Below, in pieces: positions 35,607-48,513 of a stretch of DNA of 64,000 nt (positions are counted from its first letter, which is position 1; every line of letters starts with the position of its first letter). Below the pieces are notes generated by a model. It saw only the letters and a program-made list of their open reading frames with translations. It was not told where the DNA came from and did not search any database. The position numbers were made by a program, and so were the translations under genes. Origin of the DNA: Capsaspora owczarzaki ATCC 30864 (taxonomy: Eukaryota; Opisthokonta; Filasterea); assembly GCF_000151315.2 (NCBI RefSeq), contig NW_011887297.1, positions 1,031,587 through 1,095,586 of the forward strand. Reading direction: 5' to 3'.

Positions 35607-38600
35607 CTACGCAAAGCTCTCTCTGTTTGGCGCGGCCGGCTTCTTGGGTTTGTTGACCATCGCGTACAAGGCCTCGGGTCTTGGCAAAGGCGTGGGTTTG
35701 ACAGGACCCGCACGATTGCTGGACACCGGCTTTGGCTTTGGCTTGGTTGTGGGAGTCGCGTACTCGCTGCTTGGGGGCTTCTTTTGGTCGGGAACTGCGT
35801 AGCCACCGCCAGAGACCGTATCGACAGGCGAGGTGTACACGGGACTGGCGGCACCAGCAGCAGCCGAATAATAGGTATCGTCGCCTGGGTAAGCGTCCGA
35901 GGGAGCGCTGTACACGTCTGCATCAATCTGACTAGCATCTGCCGGTGCATAGTACACATCGCTCATCGAAGGTCGGAAGTCTGCGGGAACCTGATACATG
36001 CCCTCTTGGCTTGCTGAGGCGGAATCCGGCGACGAATAGATGGGCTCGGGAGGTGGTTTGTGCTTTGAAAGTGGCTTGGCATGCGCCTGCATCGGAGCCA
36101 CGAGTTCCATCGTGGAGGGACCTTTCGGCATCCCAGACTGTTGACAGCGACGTCGGCGGATGACGAGCGCCACAGCAACAGCAACGACCACGAGCAAGGC
36201 GACCACAATTCCCGCAATGATACCAACAGGAGAGCTGGCACCGCTGCTCGCAGGGTCGGCTGCAACGAAAGCAGTCGAAGTCGCTGCAGCGATGGAAGCG
36301 GATAGGGCGGATTGGACAGAAGCCACAGAGTTGGCGGACGCTGCAGCCACAACGGAGGCCACTGACGCTGCCGACTGTTCTCGGGCAGACTTGACAGACA
36401 CAGACGACAAACTTGCAGCACTCTGAGCAGATACAGACGACACGCTTGCGGCACTTCGAGCAGATGCAGACGACAAGCTTGCTGCACTTTGAGCAGATGC
36501 GGACGAAGCGCTTTTGGCAGACGCGGACAAAGCACTTGCAGCAGATGCGGACACGGCGCTAGCAGATGAAACACTCGCCAAGAGCGCCGACACGGAGACT
36601 TGCGAAACGGATGCAGCAGAGGCAGCAGAGACAGAGGACACGGACAGTACCGAGGCCCGCACCACTGACGACGTCGATACGCGGAAGGCTGATGCAACAG
36701 AAGCCGAGGATTGCGCGGCCAGCGCGCTTGAATCCACCTCGGGCGTTGCCGACGAAATGGCTGCGATAGAAGCCGAGGCGGCAGAAACTGAGACAGCCGA
36801 TGCCACCGCGGCAACGGAAGCAACAGAAGCAGAGACGGCGGATGCCACCGCGGCCACTGAAGCAGCAGAAGCCGAGACAGCTGAAGCAGATGCGACAGAC
36901 GCAACTGACATGCGGGATGCGGAACTGACAGAGGCCGAATAAGCCGACGTGGATGCCGCTGCACGCACGGACGACACGGATTTGATGGACGCTGAGCTGG
37001 CCGAAACGGAGGCTGCTGAAGCCGAAGCCGCCGACGCAGACGATGCGGAAAGCGCCGATACGGACAGCACCGACGACGCGGAAAGTGCTGGCAGCAGCGT
37101 GTTGGCGGGGATGTTGTAGACACTGGTGGCGCTAGTGACCAGTTCAAAGTACATGTCGTCAATGTAGAAAGTCGGAGTGGAGGGGTTTTGAGTGTTCCAA
37201 ATCCAAAATCCATCAAACCGGCCGGTGATTCCAGCCGCAGCCAGGTTCACCTCGAATCTCCGCCAAGTGTTGGCCAAGAGTGGATCTGAATCGCTCGTCA
37301 GCACGACTCTCGTGCCAATTTGAGTGCTGCTGCTCGGAACCTGAGAGATGAATTGCAGTTGAATCGAGTTCTGCCCGCCAGAAGGTCCGCCATTCATCCA
37401 GAAGACTAAATCCGTGTACGAGTCTGCGCTCATGCATGGTGGGTTTTGGCAATTGATGGAAACTGCTTGCCAGGAGCCGCACGTTGCCGCAATCGAAGTT
37501 CCCGATCGTGAGTACGTGTTGGAATTCGGGTTGATCGTGTCGCACCAGCCCCAGATGGCCAAAGCAGAATTCAAAGCATCCGTGTAGACATCGAGCGCAC
37601 GAGATTCAATGGGGAAGACGGAAGTGACAGCAATGCCTGCTGGTGCGGCTGCGGAAGAGCCAGGGACTGGAGGTGCCGGATTGGAGCCAGTGGTCTGCCC
37701 GGGAGCCGGCCCGGTCGAGGTGGCAACAGCTGCACCAGTCGTGGGTGCAACAACGGTAGGATTTCCGGCTTGGAGCGCAACAAGGTACGCAACAGCACTG
37801 GAGAAGGGGCCGTTGTGGTCGCAAGCAGGCTCGGCCTGCTGATAATTGGAACGAACGTCGCTGTAAGCATCATTCTGGTCTGGACCACCGACAATCGCTC
37901 CATAAATGATGTGGGTATTTGGTGTGTTGGCGTTGAAGACATCCCAGCCGCACGGAACGTTGGTTGAGTAGAGGGGGCACGACGCACCGGCGTGGTGTGC
38001 TTGCTTCGGTGGGTTTGTTCCAAAGCCAACAATGAAGCTGCGGCCACTGCTGCCCATCACATAGTGCAACTGGTTGATGGCAAAGTCAACATACGACTGT
38101 GAAGAGGTGCCTGTCGTGCGGCCGTTCAGCGTTCTGGATTGGGCGTGGAACATGGCAATCCAAGCCACATTGGTTGCCAGGGTGAGAACGCCCCAGTCAC
38201 TGCGATACGCAAGTCCCTTGGGAGTGTATGGTACTGCGCCACCGCCGGGGAGCCATCCATTCAAGAAACTCTCAACGGCGGAAGCCTGGGCGTTCGATGA
38301 AGCTGGCGCGAGCCGATAGGTGAGCGCCCACACAGCTGCGTCCTTCAGGTCCCAGCTGTAGCTCCACGGTGTGTTGGATGTTGCAAACGTTGTAGCATCG
38401 GTGAAGTAGCCCGCCGTGTTGGTGGCGCGGTACAGCCAAAGCGCAGCCCACGCAAGTTCGTCCTTGTAGTCTGAAGACGGGTAGAAAGAGTTGGAATACT
38501 TGTTTGGATACGTCTTGGCAAAGGTGTAGAGTTGCTGAGCATGCGTCAAGCATTGCGCAGCGTACGTCGCATTGACGCTCTGAAACACCATGGAGGCAGC

Positions 38601-39850
38601 TGCAAGGGCAGCCGCTACCTCGCCCGCGACATCGGCACCGGGCGACGAAGGATTAATCATAACGGTCGGGCGCGCATTGGTTCGAGTCTCGGGCGCCATC
38701 CTGCACGGACGCACCCAAAAAAAAAAAACAAGAAACCAAATCCCACGAAAATGAGATGTTGTCAAAAGAGCACCACCGTTATTATCGACACGCTCGAAGC
38801 AATGTGCTCGACAATGATTGCACTGGATCAATGCATGACATACCATTGCTGGTGCTCATCGTCAGGATTGCCAATTTGAATGTAGAGCGAGTTGGGGCTG
38901 ACATGGCACTTGATAAAGTAGTCTGTGCCCCATTTGATGGCATCGCGAATGCTGCTCGATCGATCGATCGACAACGCAACATGCCAAACCGTGAGATCGA
39001 TGAGTTGACAACGCCACAAACAAATCGCGACGGAGCCATACTAGGCGACTTGGCCCGCCTGTTGGTAGCCCGCCGGTTGGTCGAGAAGGCCCCACGCGAG
39101 GTTTGTGACCGAAAAGGCCATCGGTAGTGAGAATTTGATATGATCGCCGGCGTCCATGTAGCCCTAGAATGGGGGCAGGACGCCATTTCCAGTTGAGTGC
39201 AAACATGGCAACTGGAAGTCTGAAACCACATTCAACACACTTACACCAGTGAGGTCCTCGTTCGAAGTGCCCTTCTCGTACAAGAAGGTGTCTCCGCGCC
39301 ATGGAATGCGGTTGTTGGCTGGCAGCTTCCCTGCGCGTTGAGCCTACACAGCCATGCACAATAACAGTCACAACAGACATGTCAGATACAAGATACAATA
39401 AAAAAAAAACCATCAAACATCGTGCCATTGAGGATTAAAAAAAAATAAAAAATAAAAATAATAAAAATAAAATAAAACAAAGCGCCCCCCCCCCCCGACG
39501 ACCTTGAACAGACGAGAGTTCGTGTTGTCAAAAATCCCGTTTCGCGCTTCACAAGCAGGACAATGACCAAGCGAGGCAGAACGCGACGACTTGTGCTATT
39601 CAATAAAAATATTAAAAAAAAGCAGCCACGGCGGGTCGGAGTGTCGGCCGAGGACGCCTGAAGCGGGACTACGCACCTCGTAGAAGAGCAGCGACATCTC
39701 GAGCACTTGCGTGTAGTTGTATGAGCCGAGGGCCTGCGTCGGAGCGGCAACCGCCACGCCCGAGACAAGTGCGAGCAAGGCCGTCACTGCAGCAACAGCA
39801 GCAACAGCAGCCATCCAAGCCGTCTGTCGCCTGACGCCACCGCGCATCAT
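35607..39850 (-). CDS. Membrane-anchored GH9 cellulase-like protein with YxxP cytosolic tail
   Basis: Five exons (39677-39850, 39245-39343, 39042-39163, 38844-38951, 35607-38700) give 1198 residues. A signal peptide ([20 protein letters not shown]) precedes a GH9 domain at about 38-480. Its hallmarks are [38 protein letters not shown] with the catalytic Asp pair, [34 protein letters not shown] for substrate binding, and [17 protein letters not shown] with the presumed acid Glu. GH9 enzymes cut beta-1,4-glucans. A Pro/Thr linker leads to a beta-sandwich-like module (about 525-695, including [20 protein letters not shown]), possibly carbohydrate-binding. Then come a long Ser/Ala/Val repeat stalk (about 700-960), one membrane helix ([20 protein letters not shown]) with an RRRRC stop-transfer, and a cytosolic tail of about 185 residues with seven YxxP motifs, one YAMV and proline-rich segments. 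The architecture is receptor-like. Confidence 0.9.
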
Positions 39851-39997
39851 CCCCTGGCCTTGTTGTCTGTTGTCGGCTGTGTGCGTCTCTGTTGTGCGTG
39901 TGTGTCGGGTGTGTGTCGGGTGTTTGTGGACTGCAGAAACTTGACAAGATGCTGAAAATCCAGACGAAAGCCAGAAAACGAGATGGCGAATGAAACA

Positions 39998-40031
<34 letters not shown>

Positions 40032-41128
40032 ATCTGCTTTTTCCCTTTTTTGAAGCCAATGTTGCGCACGCCAAAATTTCAGAGCTTCTGGCAGAATCCA
40101 GGGCAAAGACCGGAAAGTAGCAGCAAAGACAGTCAAGAGAAGTGTGCTGTTTATTGGATGAAGGGGGAGACGCGGAGCCGCGGAGCCGGGGAGGGGCAAC
40201 GCACGAGCACCCGATCGAGCCGCTCAGAGACCCTTTCCCGTCATTCTATCGGCTTCAACCAGCAGATTCGCTTCGAAAGCAGCAATACATGCACAAATTA
40301 CCTTGACTTCTTGGTGTTATTTCATACTGTTGATCGAACGCCTTGGAATCGAGGCCTCATCAAGTTTCCTGGTCACCGATCCACAACGCTTGCGAATATG
40401 CCGCGTCGATTGCTAACGCAATGTAACTATCAACCCCCCCCCGCCAGTCTAACTTGATGAGAAATATCACTGACTTGATGCTGAGAAGAGCCAAACCACC
40501 ATAGAGGGCCCGAAAAGGCGTTGGACCGAGGCCGGTTTCCAACTCAGGCAATTGATGCTCACTTTGACGTCGTTCTGAACGATTTTGAGCCTCCGCTTGT
40601 GTCAATAAGTATTGCTTGGTACATGTTTCACGAAATTACGTGATGTGAGCGTGGTTTTGGGCAAAGGGCGCTTAAAATTAGAAGGAAATCCACAGTATGA
40701 AATCAATAGTTGCAAGGGCATAGTTACTGCCAAAAATGCATGAAACTTGCGCAAACGCGCGAGCATTGCTATAAATACTATAAACTGTATACGAACTGTA
40801 CATTCATGTAAAATTCCGGGCCTTGCAGGTTGAAGATTTTGAGCGATCGGCCAAAAACAACGTGGGCATTGGCTCAGAGCGAAATGTCCATCCAAAAGCA
40901 TCCAAACCCCGCTCCCCTCCCCACTAGAATACACCGTAGCCTCATTATCAAACCTACCGGTTACATTCGCCGGGCTGGACGGACTCGACTCTGGAGCATT
41001 CAGTCTGAGAATGCTCAGTCTTTACTTTTTTTCTTTTTTATTATTCTTCTTCTTTCCCTTTCTTCTCCCTTCCCCTTTTTGGATCTCCTTCCCCAGTCGT
41101 CAACTATTCGCGTCCTGTTCTTCCAGTC
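39851..41128. promoter_or_regulatory. Divergent intergenic region, GH9 to BRR2
   Basis: The largest gene-free stretch (1.3 kb) in the window. It holds both promoters, a 31-base A tract at 39999-40029 and a T/C-rich stretch at 41024-41080. Open frames at 40360-40605 and 40602-40934 (minus) show no family likeness. No RNA gene is recognised. Confidence 0.45.
39999..40029. repeat. 31-bp poly(dA:dT) tract
   Basis: Pure A run on the plus strand about 150 bases upstream of the GH9 start codon. Confidence 0.9.
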
Positions 41129-44100
41129 ATGGCTGACCAGCGTGAGCGCAACGCGCAGTATGACTACAAGGCGGTGAGTTGTTATTGAAGCGGCCGCCAC
41201 ACAATCCTCCAGCCCACTGTGGCGCCACGCAGCATCACACGCGATTCTCTCGGCATTCCGCCTCTTGTTTGACCCGCCTTGTGCGCTTCCCTCACCCCCC
41301 TCCCTCATCAGCGTTTGCCCAGCTATCACGCGTTGCTTTGATGGGGTTGTCGTTGGTGGATTGTCTCCATCTGCGTTCGGCTCCATCTGCTCCTCCTCCC
41401 CCCTTCGCATCGATCCGAGTCGCAGTCCGTCTCGTTGAGTTGGTTTATGGCGACGGTCATGTTGCTTGTTGTGCGCGGCGGTTTGGCCAGGTTTGCGCTG
41501 CCGACCGAGGAGCGAGCTGAGGAGCGCGACGACAATGCAGCGATCTTTTTTTTTTTTTTTTTTTTTTTGGGGAATCGGACAACACACCTCGAGGCCCCCT
41601 TCTTTCACTTCACCAAAATGAGACTCCTCTACTCGCTGATCGGAGCATCAACGTTAGGACGCAGCATCCTCGGGCATGGCATCGGCGCGATGATGACAGA
41701 TCGACGCTGCTGAAACGACGACATTTTGTGCGCTTTTTTTCCCTATGCAATTTCACTCAGTGCGCTCTCCTTCCTTTCCTGCTGCCTCTTCTTTGGTGAC
41801 GACAGAACTCCAACCTCGTCCTTCAAGCGGATCGGTCCTTGATCGGCCGCGCTCGGCAAGAGCCGTCAAGCGAGGTCCAGTCGCTGGTGGGCAAGCTGAC
41901 CAACACACGCATGGGAGACAAGGTGCTCAAGAGCAAGCCCGAGCGACCGAATGCTGCAGCGGCCGCCAAGCGCGATGCAAAGGCAACGTCTGCGTCTGGT
42001 GGTGCTGGCAGAGGTGTCATGACGGCAGAGGAGCTGCGAGGCCAGGTGCAGAGCAACGCTTCCGTGCTCACGCACCTTGCAGACGACATGCATGGGCTGG
42101 ATTATCGCCCGCGCACCAAGGAGACGCGCGCTACTTATGCCTCGATTCTGTCCGTGATGCAGAGCCACTTGGGCGACCAGGAGCGTCGCGTTTTGTGTGG
42201 TGCAGCGGACGAGGTGCTGGCCGCCCTCAAGGACGAGCGAAAAACCGACCCGCAGCGCAAGCGCGAGATTGAGTCCCTCCTCGGCAGCGTGAGCTCGGAA
42301 CGGTTTTCCCAGCTCGTGTCGCTTGGAAAGCAAATTACAGATTATAACGTCGAGAACGCTGGCGGGGCGACCGACCTCTCGGGCGATCGCATGGACACTG
42401 GCGAAGGTGTGACAGACGAGAGTGTCGCCGTCGTCTTTGACGACGAGGACGAGGCCGAGGAGGATGGGTTGGCCGACGTGGCTGTTGGCGCTGAGGACGT
42501 CGACGATGACGACGACGACGAGCTAGACGGCGCGAACGGTGCGGACGGTCGCATGTCCGACGGTGCTGGACTGAATGGTGCGGGCACGCTCGGCGCGTCT
42601 GGCGCCACCAGCGGCGCAAGTGCCAACGGCAAATCAGCAGCCCAGCAGCTTGCCCTGGACAAGGACTATGTCGATCCGCGCACGATTGACGCGTTTTGGC
42701 TGCAGCGCGAGCTGGCCAAGTTTTACACCGACGCCGTCGATGCGCAGCGCATTTCAGAGGAAGTGTTTGGCGTTTTGCAACACTCTGCCGACGACCGCGA
42801 GTGCGAAAACCGACTCGTTCTCTTGCTCGACTATGACAAGTTTGATCTGATTCGCATCCTGCGCAAAAACCGCCTTGCGATTGTCTACACGACGCAATAC
42901 CGCCGTGCTGTCAGCGACGAGCAGCGACAAGAGCTGGAGGCGGCCATGTCTGCCAACCCTGCCCTCTTCTCTGTGCTTCGTGCCCTCACCGGCCTCGATG
43001 CCGGAGGCGCTTCCAGCACTGCTGCTGCTGCTGGAGGTAGCGACGCTACTGCAATGGACACGAGCACCGGCCCATCATCTTCTGCAGCAGCAGGTCCTTC
43101 CGCCAGCGCGACCGCCGGAGCGTCTGCAACCGCACGGCAAGCACTCGACCTCGAGTCGCTCGCCTTCCCCGACGGCGCACACACAATGACCAACAAGCAG
43201 TGCAAGCTTCCCGACGGCTCTGTGCAAAAGACTTACCCTGGTTACGAAGAAGTGCGCATTCCTCCGCTCACCCACAAGCCGTTTGCAGACAATGAAAAGC
43301 TGGTCAATATCGAAGAGCTGCCCGAGTGGGCTCGTGGCGCCTTCCCCAAGTTCAAGTCGCTGAATCGCATCCAAAGCCGCATCTATCCCGCCGCCATGCA
43401 TCGTGACGAAAATCTGCTGGTGTGCGCCCCCACGGGCGCCGGCAAAACCAACGTCGCCATGCTGTGCATTCTCCGCGAAATTGGGCGCAATCTCAACCCC
43501 GATGGCTCTGTCAACCTTGACGCGTTCAAGATTATCTACGTTGCGCCCATGAAGTCGCTCGTCCAGGAAATGGTGGGCAACTTTTCCAATCGTCTGAATG
43601 AGGCGTACGGCATCAAGGTCGCAGAGTTGACGGGTGACGCCCAGCTCAGCAAAGACCAAATTGCCGAAACCCAAGTCATTGTGTGCACCCCCGAAAAGTG
43701 GGACGTCATCACCCGCAAGGGCGGCGAGCGCAGCTTCACCAACCTCGTCTCCCTCATCATTATCGACGAAGTGCACTTGTTGCACGACGAGCGTGGTGCC
43801 GTCCTCGAGTCGATCGTTGCACGCACCATCCGGCAGATCGAGTCCACACAAGAGCGTGTTCGCATCGTCGGCCTCAGTGCAACCTTGCCCAACTATGAGG
43901 ATGTTGCCGCCTTTTTGCGCGTCGACCTCACCACCGGCTTGTTTTACTTTGACAACTCGTACCGCCCCGTTCCGCTCGAGCAGCATTATGTGGGCATCAC
44001 TGAAAAGAAGGCCATCAAGCGTTACCTTCTCATGAACCAGATTGTCTACAACAAGATTATCGAGCTCAAGGATCCGACGCAGCAGGTCATTGTCTTTGTG

Positions 44101-47100
44101 CACTCGCGCAAGGAAACCGCCAAGACTGCCCGCGCGCTGCGTGACTTGTGCATCGAGAACGACACGCTGGGGCGCTTTGTGCGCGACGATTCGCCCTCTA
44201 CCGAGGTGCTTCGCTCGGAGGCCGAGAACTGCAAAAACACGGATCTGAAGGAGCTGCTCCCGTACGGCTTTGCCATCCACCACGCCGGCATGAACCGCGC
44301 CGACCGTACCCTCGTCGAAGAACTCTTCGCTGACCGGCACATCCCCGTCCTCATCAGCACTGCCACGCTCGCCTGGGGTGTCAACCTTCCCGCTCACCGT
44401 GTCATCATCAAGGGCACTCAAATCTACAATCCGGAGAAGGGTCGATGGGTTGAGCTCAGCTCCATGGACGTGATGCAAATGATTGGTCGTGCCGGTCGCC
44501 CGCAGTTTGACGACCGCGGCGAAGGCGTTCTGATCACATCGCACGATGAGTTGCAATTCTACCTCTCCCTGCTCAACCAGCAGTTGCCCATCGAAAGTCA
44601 GCTTGTCAGCCATCTGCCAGACAGCTTGAACGCCGAAATCGTGCTGGGCACCATCGCGTCCGTCAAGGATGCTGTCGCGTGGCTCGGCTACACGTATCTC
44701 TTTGTTCGCATGATGCGCGCCCCGGCCGTCTACGGCATCACGCCCGAGATGCTTGCGGCCGATCCCAACCTCGAGGCGTACCGCGCCGACCTGATCCACG
44801 CTGCAGCCGTCCAGCTGGACAAGTGCGGCCTGACGCGCTACGACCGCCGCACGGGTGCCTTGCAGGCGACCGATCTTGGTCGCATTGCCAGTCACTACTA
44901 CTGCACAAGCGAGACCATGGCCAAGTACAACTCGCTGCTCAAGCCGTCGCTCACCGACATTGAGCTCTTCCGCGTCTTCTCGGTCAGCTCCGAGTTCAAG
45001 TACATTACCATCCGCGAGGAAGAGAAGCTCGAGCTCCAGAAGCTCATGGAGGTTGTGCCGATTCCCGTCAAGGAGTCGATCGAAGAGCCGACCGCCAAGG
45101 TGAATGTGCTCTTGCAGGCCTACATTTCGCAGCTCAAGCTTGACGGCTTTGCGCTCGTGACCGACATGGTGTACATTTCGCAATCCGCGGGCCGCCTCGT
45201 GCGCGCCATCCACGAAATCTGCCTCAAGCGCGGCTGGGCCCAGCTTGCCGACCGCGCTCTGACGCTCTGCAAAATGGTCGACTGGCGCATGTGGCAGACG
45301 ATGAGCCCGCTGCGCCAGTTTTCGAAAATCCCCGAGGAGATTATCAAAAAGATTGAGATGCGCAACTTCCCTTGGCAGCGCATGTTTGATCTGTCGCCCG
45401 AACAGCTCGCGGAGCACATCAAGGCGCCCAAGATGGGCAAGTCCCTGCACAAGTATGTGCACCAATTCCCAAAGCTGGAGGTCTCGGCCCACTTCCAGCC
45501 CATCACCCGTTCCACCCTCCGCATCGAGCTCAGCATCACCAAGGATTTCGTCTGGGACGAGAAGACTCACGGCACTGCCCAGCCCTTCTGGATTTTGGTC
45601 GAGGATGCCGACGGCGAGACGCTCTTGCACTACGAGCCATTCCTCTTGCGCGCCCGCAGCGCCGACCGCGAACACCCCGTCTCCTTCTATGTTCCGCTGT
45701 TCGAGCCGATGGCTCCTCAGTACTTTGTCCGCATCGTGTCCGACCGCTGGATTGGCAGCGAAGTCACCTTGCCNNNNNNNNNNNNNNNNNNNNNNNNNNN
45801 NNNNNNNNNNNNNNNNNNNNNNNNNNNNNNNNNNNNNNNNNNNNNNNNNNNNNNNNNNNNNNNNNNNNNNNNNNNNNNNNNNNNNNNNNNNNNNNNNNNN
45901 NNNNNNNNNNNNNNNNNNNNNNNNNNNNNNNNNNNNNNNNNNNNNNNNNNNNNNNNNNNNNNNNNNNNNNNNNNNNNNNNNNNNNNNNNNNNNNNNNNNN
46001 NNNNNNNNNNNNNNNNNNNNNNNNNNNNNNNNNNNNNNNNNNNNNNNNNNNNNNNNNNNNNNNNNNNNNNNNNNNNNNNNNNNNNNNNNNNNNNNNNNNN
46101 NNNNNNNNNNNNNNNNNNNNNNNNNNNNNNNNNNNNNNNNNNNNNNNNNNNNNNNNNNNNNNNNNNNNNNNNNNNNNNNNNNNNNNNNNNNNNNNNNNNN
46201 NNNNNNNNNNNNNNNNNNNNNNNNNNNNNNNNNNNNNNNNNNNNNNNNNNNNNNNNNNNNNNNNNNNNNNNNNNNNNNNNNNNNNNNNNNNNNNNNNNNN
46301 NNNNNNNNNNNNNNNNNNNNNNNNNNNNNNNNNNNNNNNNNNNNNNNNNNNNNNNNNNNNNNNNNNNNNNNNNNNNNNNGTCGGCTCGCCCGAGGGTCCC
46401 GTCTCGAGATGTCTGCTCTCGGATGCGCTACATTTCGTCCCAACTGGAGCGCCCCATCCGGATTCTCGCCTTGAGTGCGTCCCTGTCGGATGCCAAGGAC
46501 GTTGGCCAATGGCTCGGTGCGTCGCAGAGCAACATTTTCAACTTCCACCCCAACGTGCGCCCCTTACCGCTGGATTTGCAAGTCCGCGGCTTCAACATTG
46601 CGCACACGGCAACCCGCCTCATCAGCATGGCCAAGACCGCCTACACGACCATTGTCGAGCACTCGCCGTCCAAGCCCGTCCTTGTGTTTGCTCCGTCCCG
46701 GAAACAAACGCAAGCCACCGCGCTGGACTTGGTCAACTATGCCGTGGCCGAAGGCATTGCAGAAGCTCGCGCAGCTGCCGCCGCGGCCATCAAGGCTGGC
46801 GGCAACGCGGCTGCCACTGCCGCTGCCGAGCCCCGGCGGCGCTTTTTGCACGTCACGCCCGACGCACTTGCCCCGCATCTCGGCACCATCACGAACGAGT
46901 TGCTGCGCGAGGCGTTGAGCAACGGCGTTGGCTTTTACCACGAAGGCCTGTCGATGACCGAGCGCCAGACCGTTCGCGGACTGTACGAGGTCGGTGCCAT
47001 CCAAGTGCTCGTGGTGGTGCGTGAGTTGTGCTGGAGCCTCGGCTTGTCTGCCCGATTGGTCATCATTTATGACACGCAGTTCTACGAGGGCCGCGAGAAT

Positions 47101-48513
47101 CGCTACGTCAACTATCCCGTGGCCGATGTGCTGCAAATGACTGGCGCCGCAAACTCGCCGTCGAGCGACTCTGGTGTTTGCGTGATTCTCTGCCAATCCA
47201 CCAAAAAGGACTTTTTCAAGCGCTTTTTGCAAGACCCCCTGCCGGTCGAGTCCTACCTCAACCACTACCTGCACGACCACTTTAACGCCGAAATTGTCAC
47301 GCGCACCATCGAGGACAAACAGGATGCGGTCGACTACCTGACCTGGACGCTCATGTACCGTCGCATGACACAAAACCCCAACTTTTACTCGCTGACTGGT
47401 GTCACCAACCGCCACTTGTCAGACCACTTGTCAGAGCTGGTCGAAAACACGCTGAGTGACTTGCAGCAATCCAAGTGTCTTGCCATTGGCGAGGACGAAA
47501 ACAGCATCACGCCGCTCAATCTGGGCATCATTGCCGCTTTCTACTCGATCAACTATGCGACCATCGAGCTGTTTAGCACTTCGCTCACTGCCAAGACCAA
47601 GCTGAAGGGTCTGATTGAGATTGTTGCCTCTGCCGCCGAATACGACCTGCTGCCCGTCCGCCACCGCGAAGATGTTGTCCTGCGGCAGCTCTCGCAGCGC
47701 GTTCCCAACCGTCTGGCCAATCCCCAGTTCAACGAGCCGCACGTCAAGGCCAACATGCTGCTGCAGGCCCACTTTTCCCGCTTGCAGTTGCCTGCGGAGC
47801 TCCAGGGCGACCAGGAGACTGTTTTGCCAAAGGCCATCCTGCTCATCCAGGCTTGCGTCGATGTTTTGAGCAGTTCGAGCTGGCTCAGCCCCGCCATTGC
47901 TGCCATGGAACTGTCTCAGATGGTTGTCCAAGCCCAGTGGGACAAGGACTCTGTGCTCAAGCAGCTTCCGCACTTTACCAACGAGGTGGTGCAACGCTGC
48001 CAGGCTGCGGGCATCAAGACCGTCTTTGATGTCATGGACATGGAGGACGACCAGCGCAACGACCTTTTGCGCATGAGCAACAAGCAAATGGAGGCCGTTG
48101 CTGCCTTCTGCAATCGCTATCCCAACATTGACCTCACGTTCGAGCTCGCGGATGCAGAAAACCTTGTTGCTGGCGAACCCGCCTCGCTTTCCGTCAACCT
48201 CGAGCGCGTTGACGAGGAGAGCGACGACATTGGCCCAGTCATTGCTCCCTTCTACCCCGTCAAGAAGCCCGAGAGCTGGTGGGTGGTCTTGGGCGATTCC
48301 GCGACCAACACGTTGCTCGCCATCAAGCGCGTCACTCTGAAGCGTGCTGCCAAGCTCAAGCTGGATTTCAATGCACCCAGCAATGGTGGCTCACACGTGC
48401 TCAAGCTCTCCTTCATGTGCGACTCTTATCTTGGCTGCGACCAAGAGTACGACGTGCCAGTTGTTGTTCGCCCGTCAGTTGAGACTGAGGAGTCTGCCAT
48501 GCAGATTGAGTAG
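41129..48513 (+). CDS. SNRNP200: BRR2 / SNRNP200, U5 snRNP RNA helicase
   Basis: Two exons, 41129-41173 ([15 protein letters not shown]) and 41806-48513, give about 2250 residues, including about 202 hidden by a gap. BRR2 is the Ski2-like ATPase that unwinds U4/U6 during spliceosome activation. The start matches human MADVTARSLQYEYKA and continues [12 protein letters not shown]. Cassette 1 has Walker [32 protein letters not shown] and [15 protein letters not shown], followed by winged-helix and Sec63 parts ([20 protein letters not shown]). The gap removes the start of cassette 2, including its Walker A and DEVH box. After it come [43 protein letters not shown] and a second Sec63 unit ending in [12 protein letters not shown]. 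An acidic Ala/Ser-rich insert (42420-42640) lies in the N-terminal region. The first intron (632 bases) has a long T run near 41547. Confidence 0.97.
45774..46379. other. Assembly gap (606 N) inside BRR2
   Basis: An uninterrupted run of N. By comparison with human SNRNP200 it hides roughly 180 residues, from just after the first Sec63 C2-like domain (ends VTLP) to just before the cassette 2 segment CSRMRYISS. Confidence 0.99.

Noticed and set aside
36514-36942. Plus-strand Ala/Asp/Glu/Thr-rich open frame
   Set aside because: It is the complement of the Ser/Ala stalk of the GH9 protein. The repetitive codons leave all frames open.
40360-40934. Two minus-strand open frames in the GH9-BRR2 intergenic region
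   Set aside because: They have no ATG-supported conserved product, no splice context and ordinary intergenic composition. They were considered as remnants of a mobile element, but no repeats or family motifs were seen.
43075-46548. Long minus-strand open frame (over 1100 codons) antisense to BRR2
   Set aside because: It runs across the N gap and mirrors the third codon positions of a well-conserved plus-strand helicase. It is a by-product of codon bias and has no family likeness.
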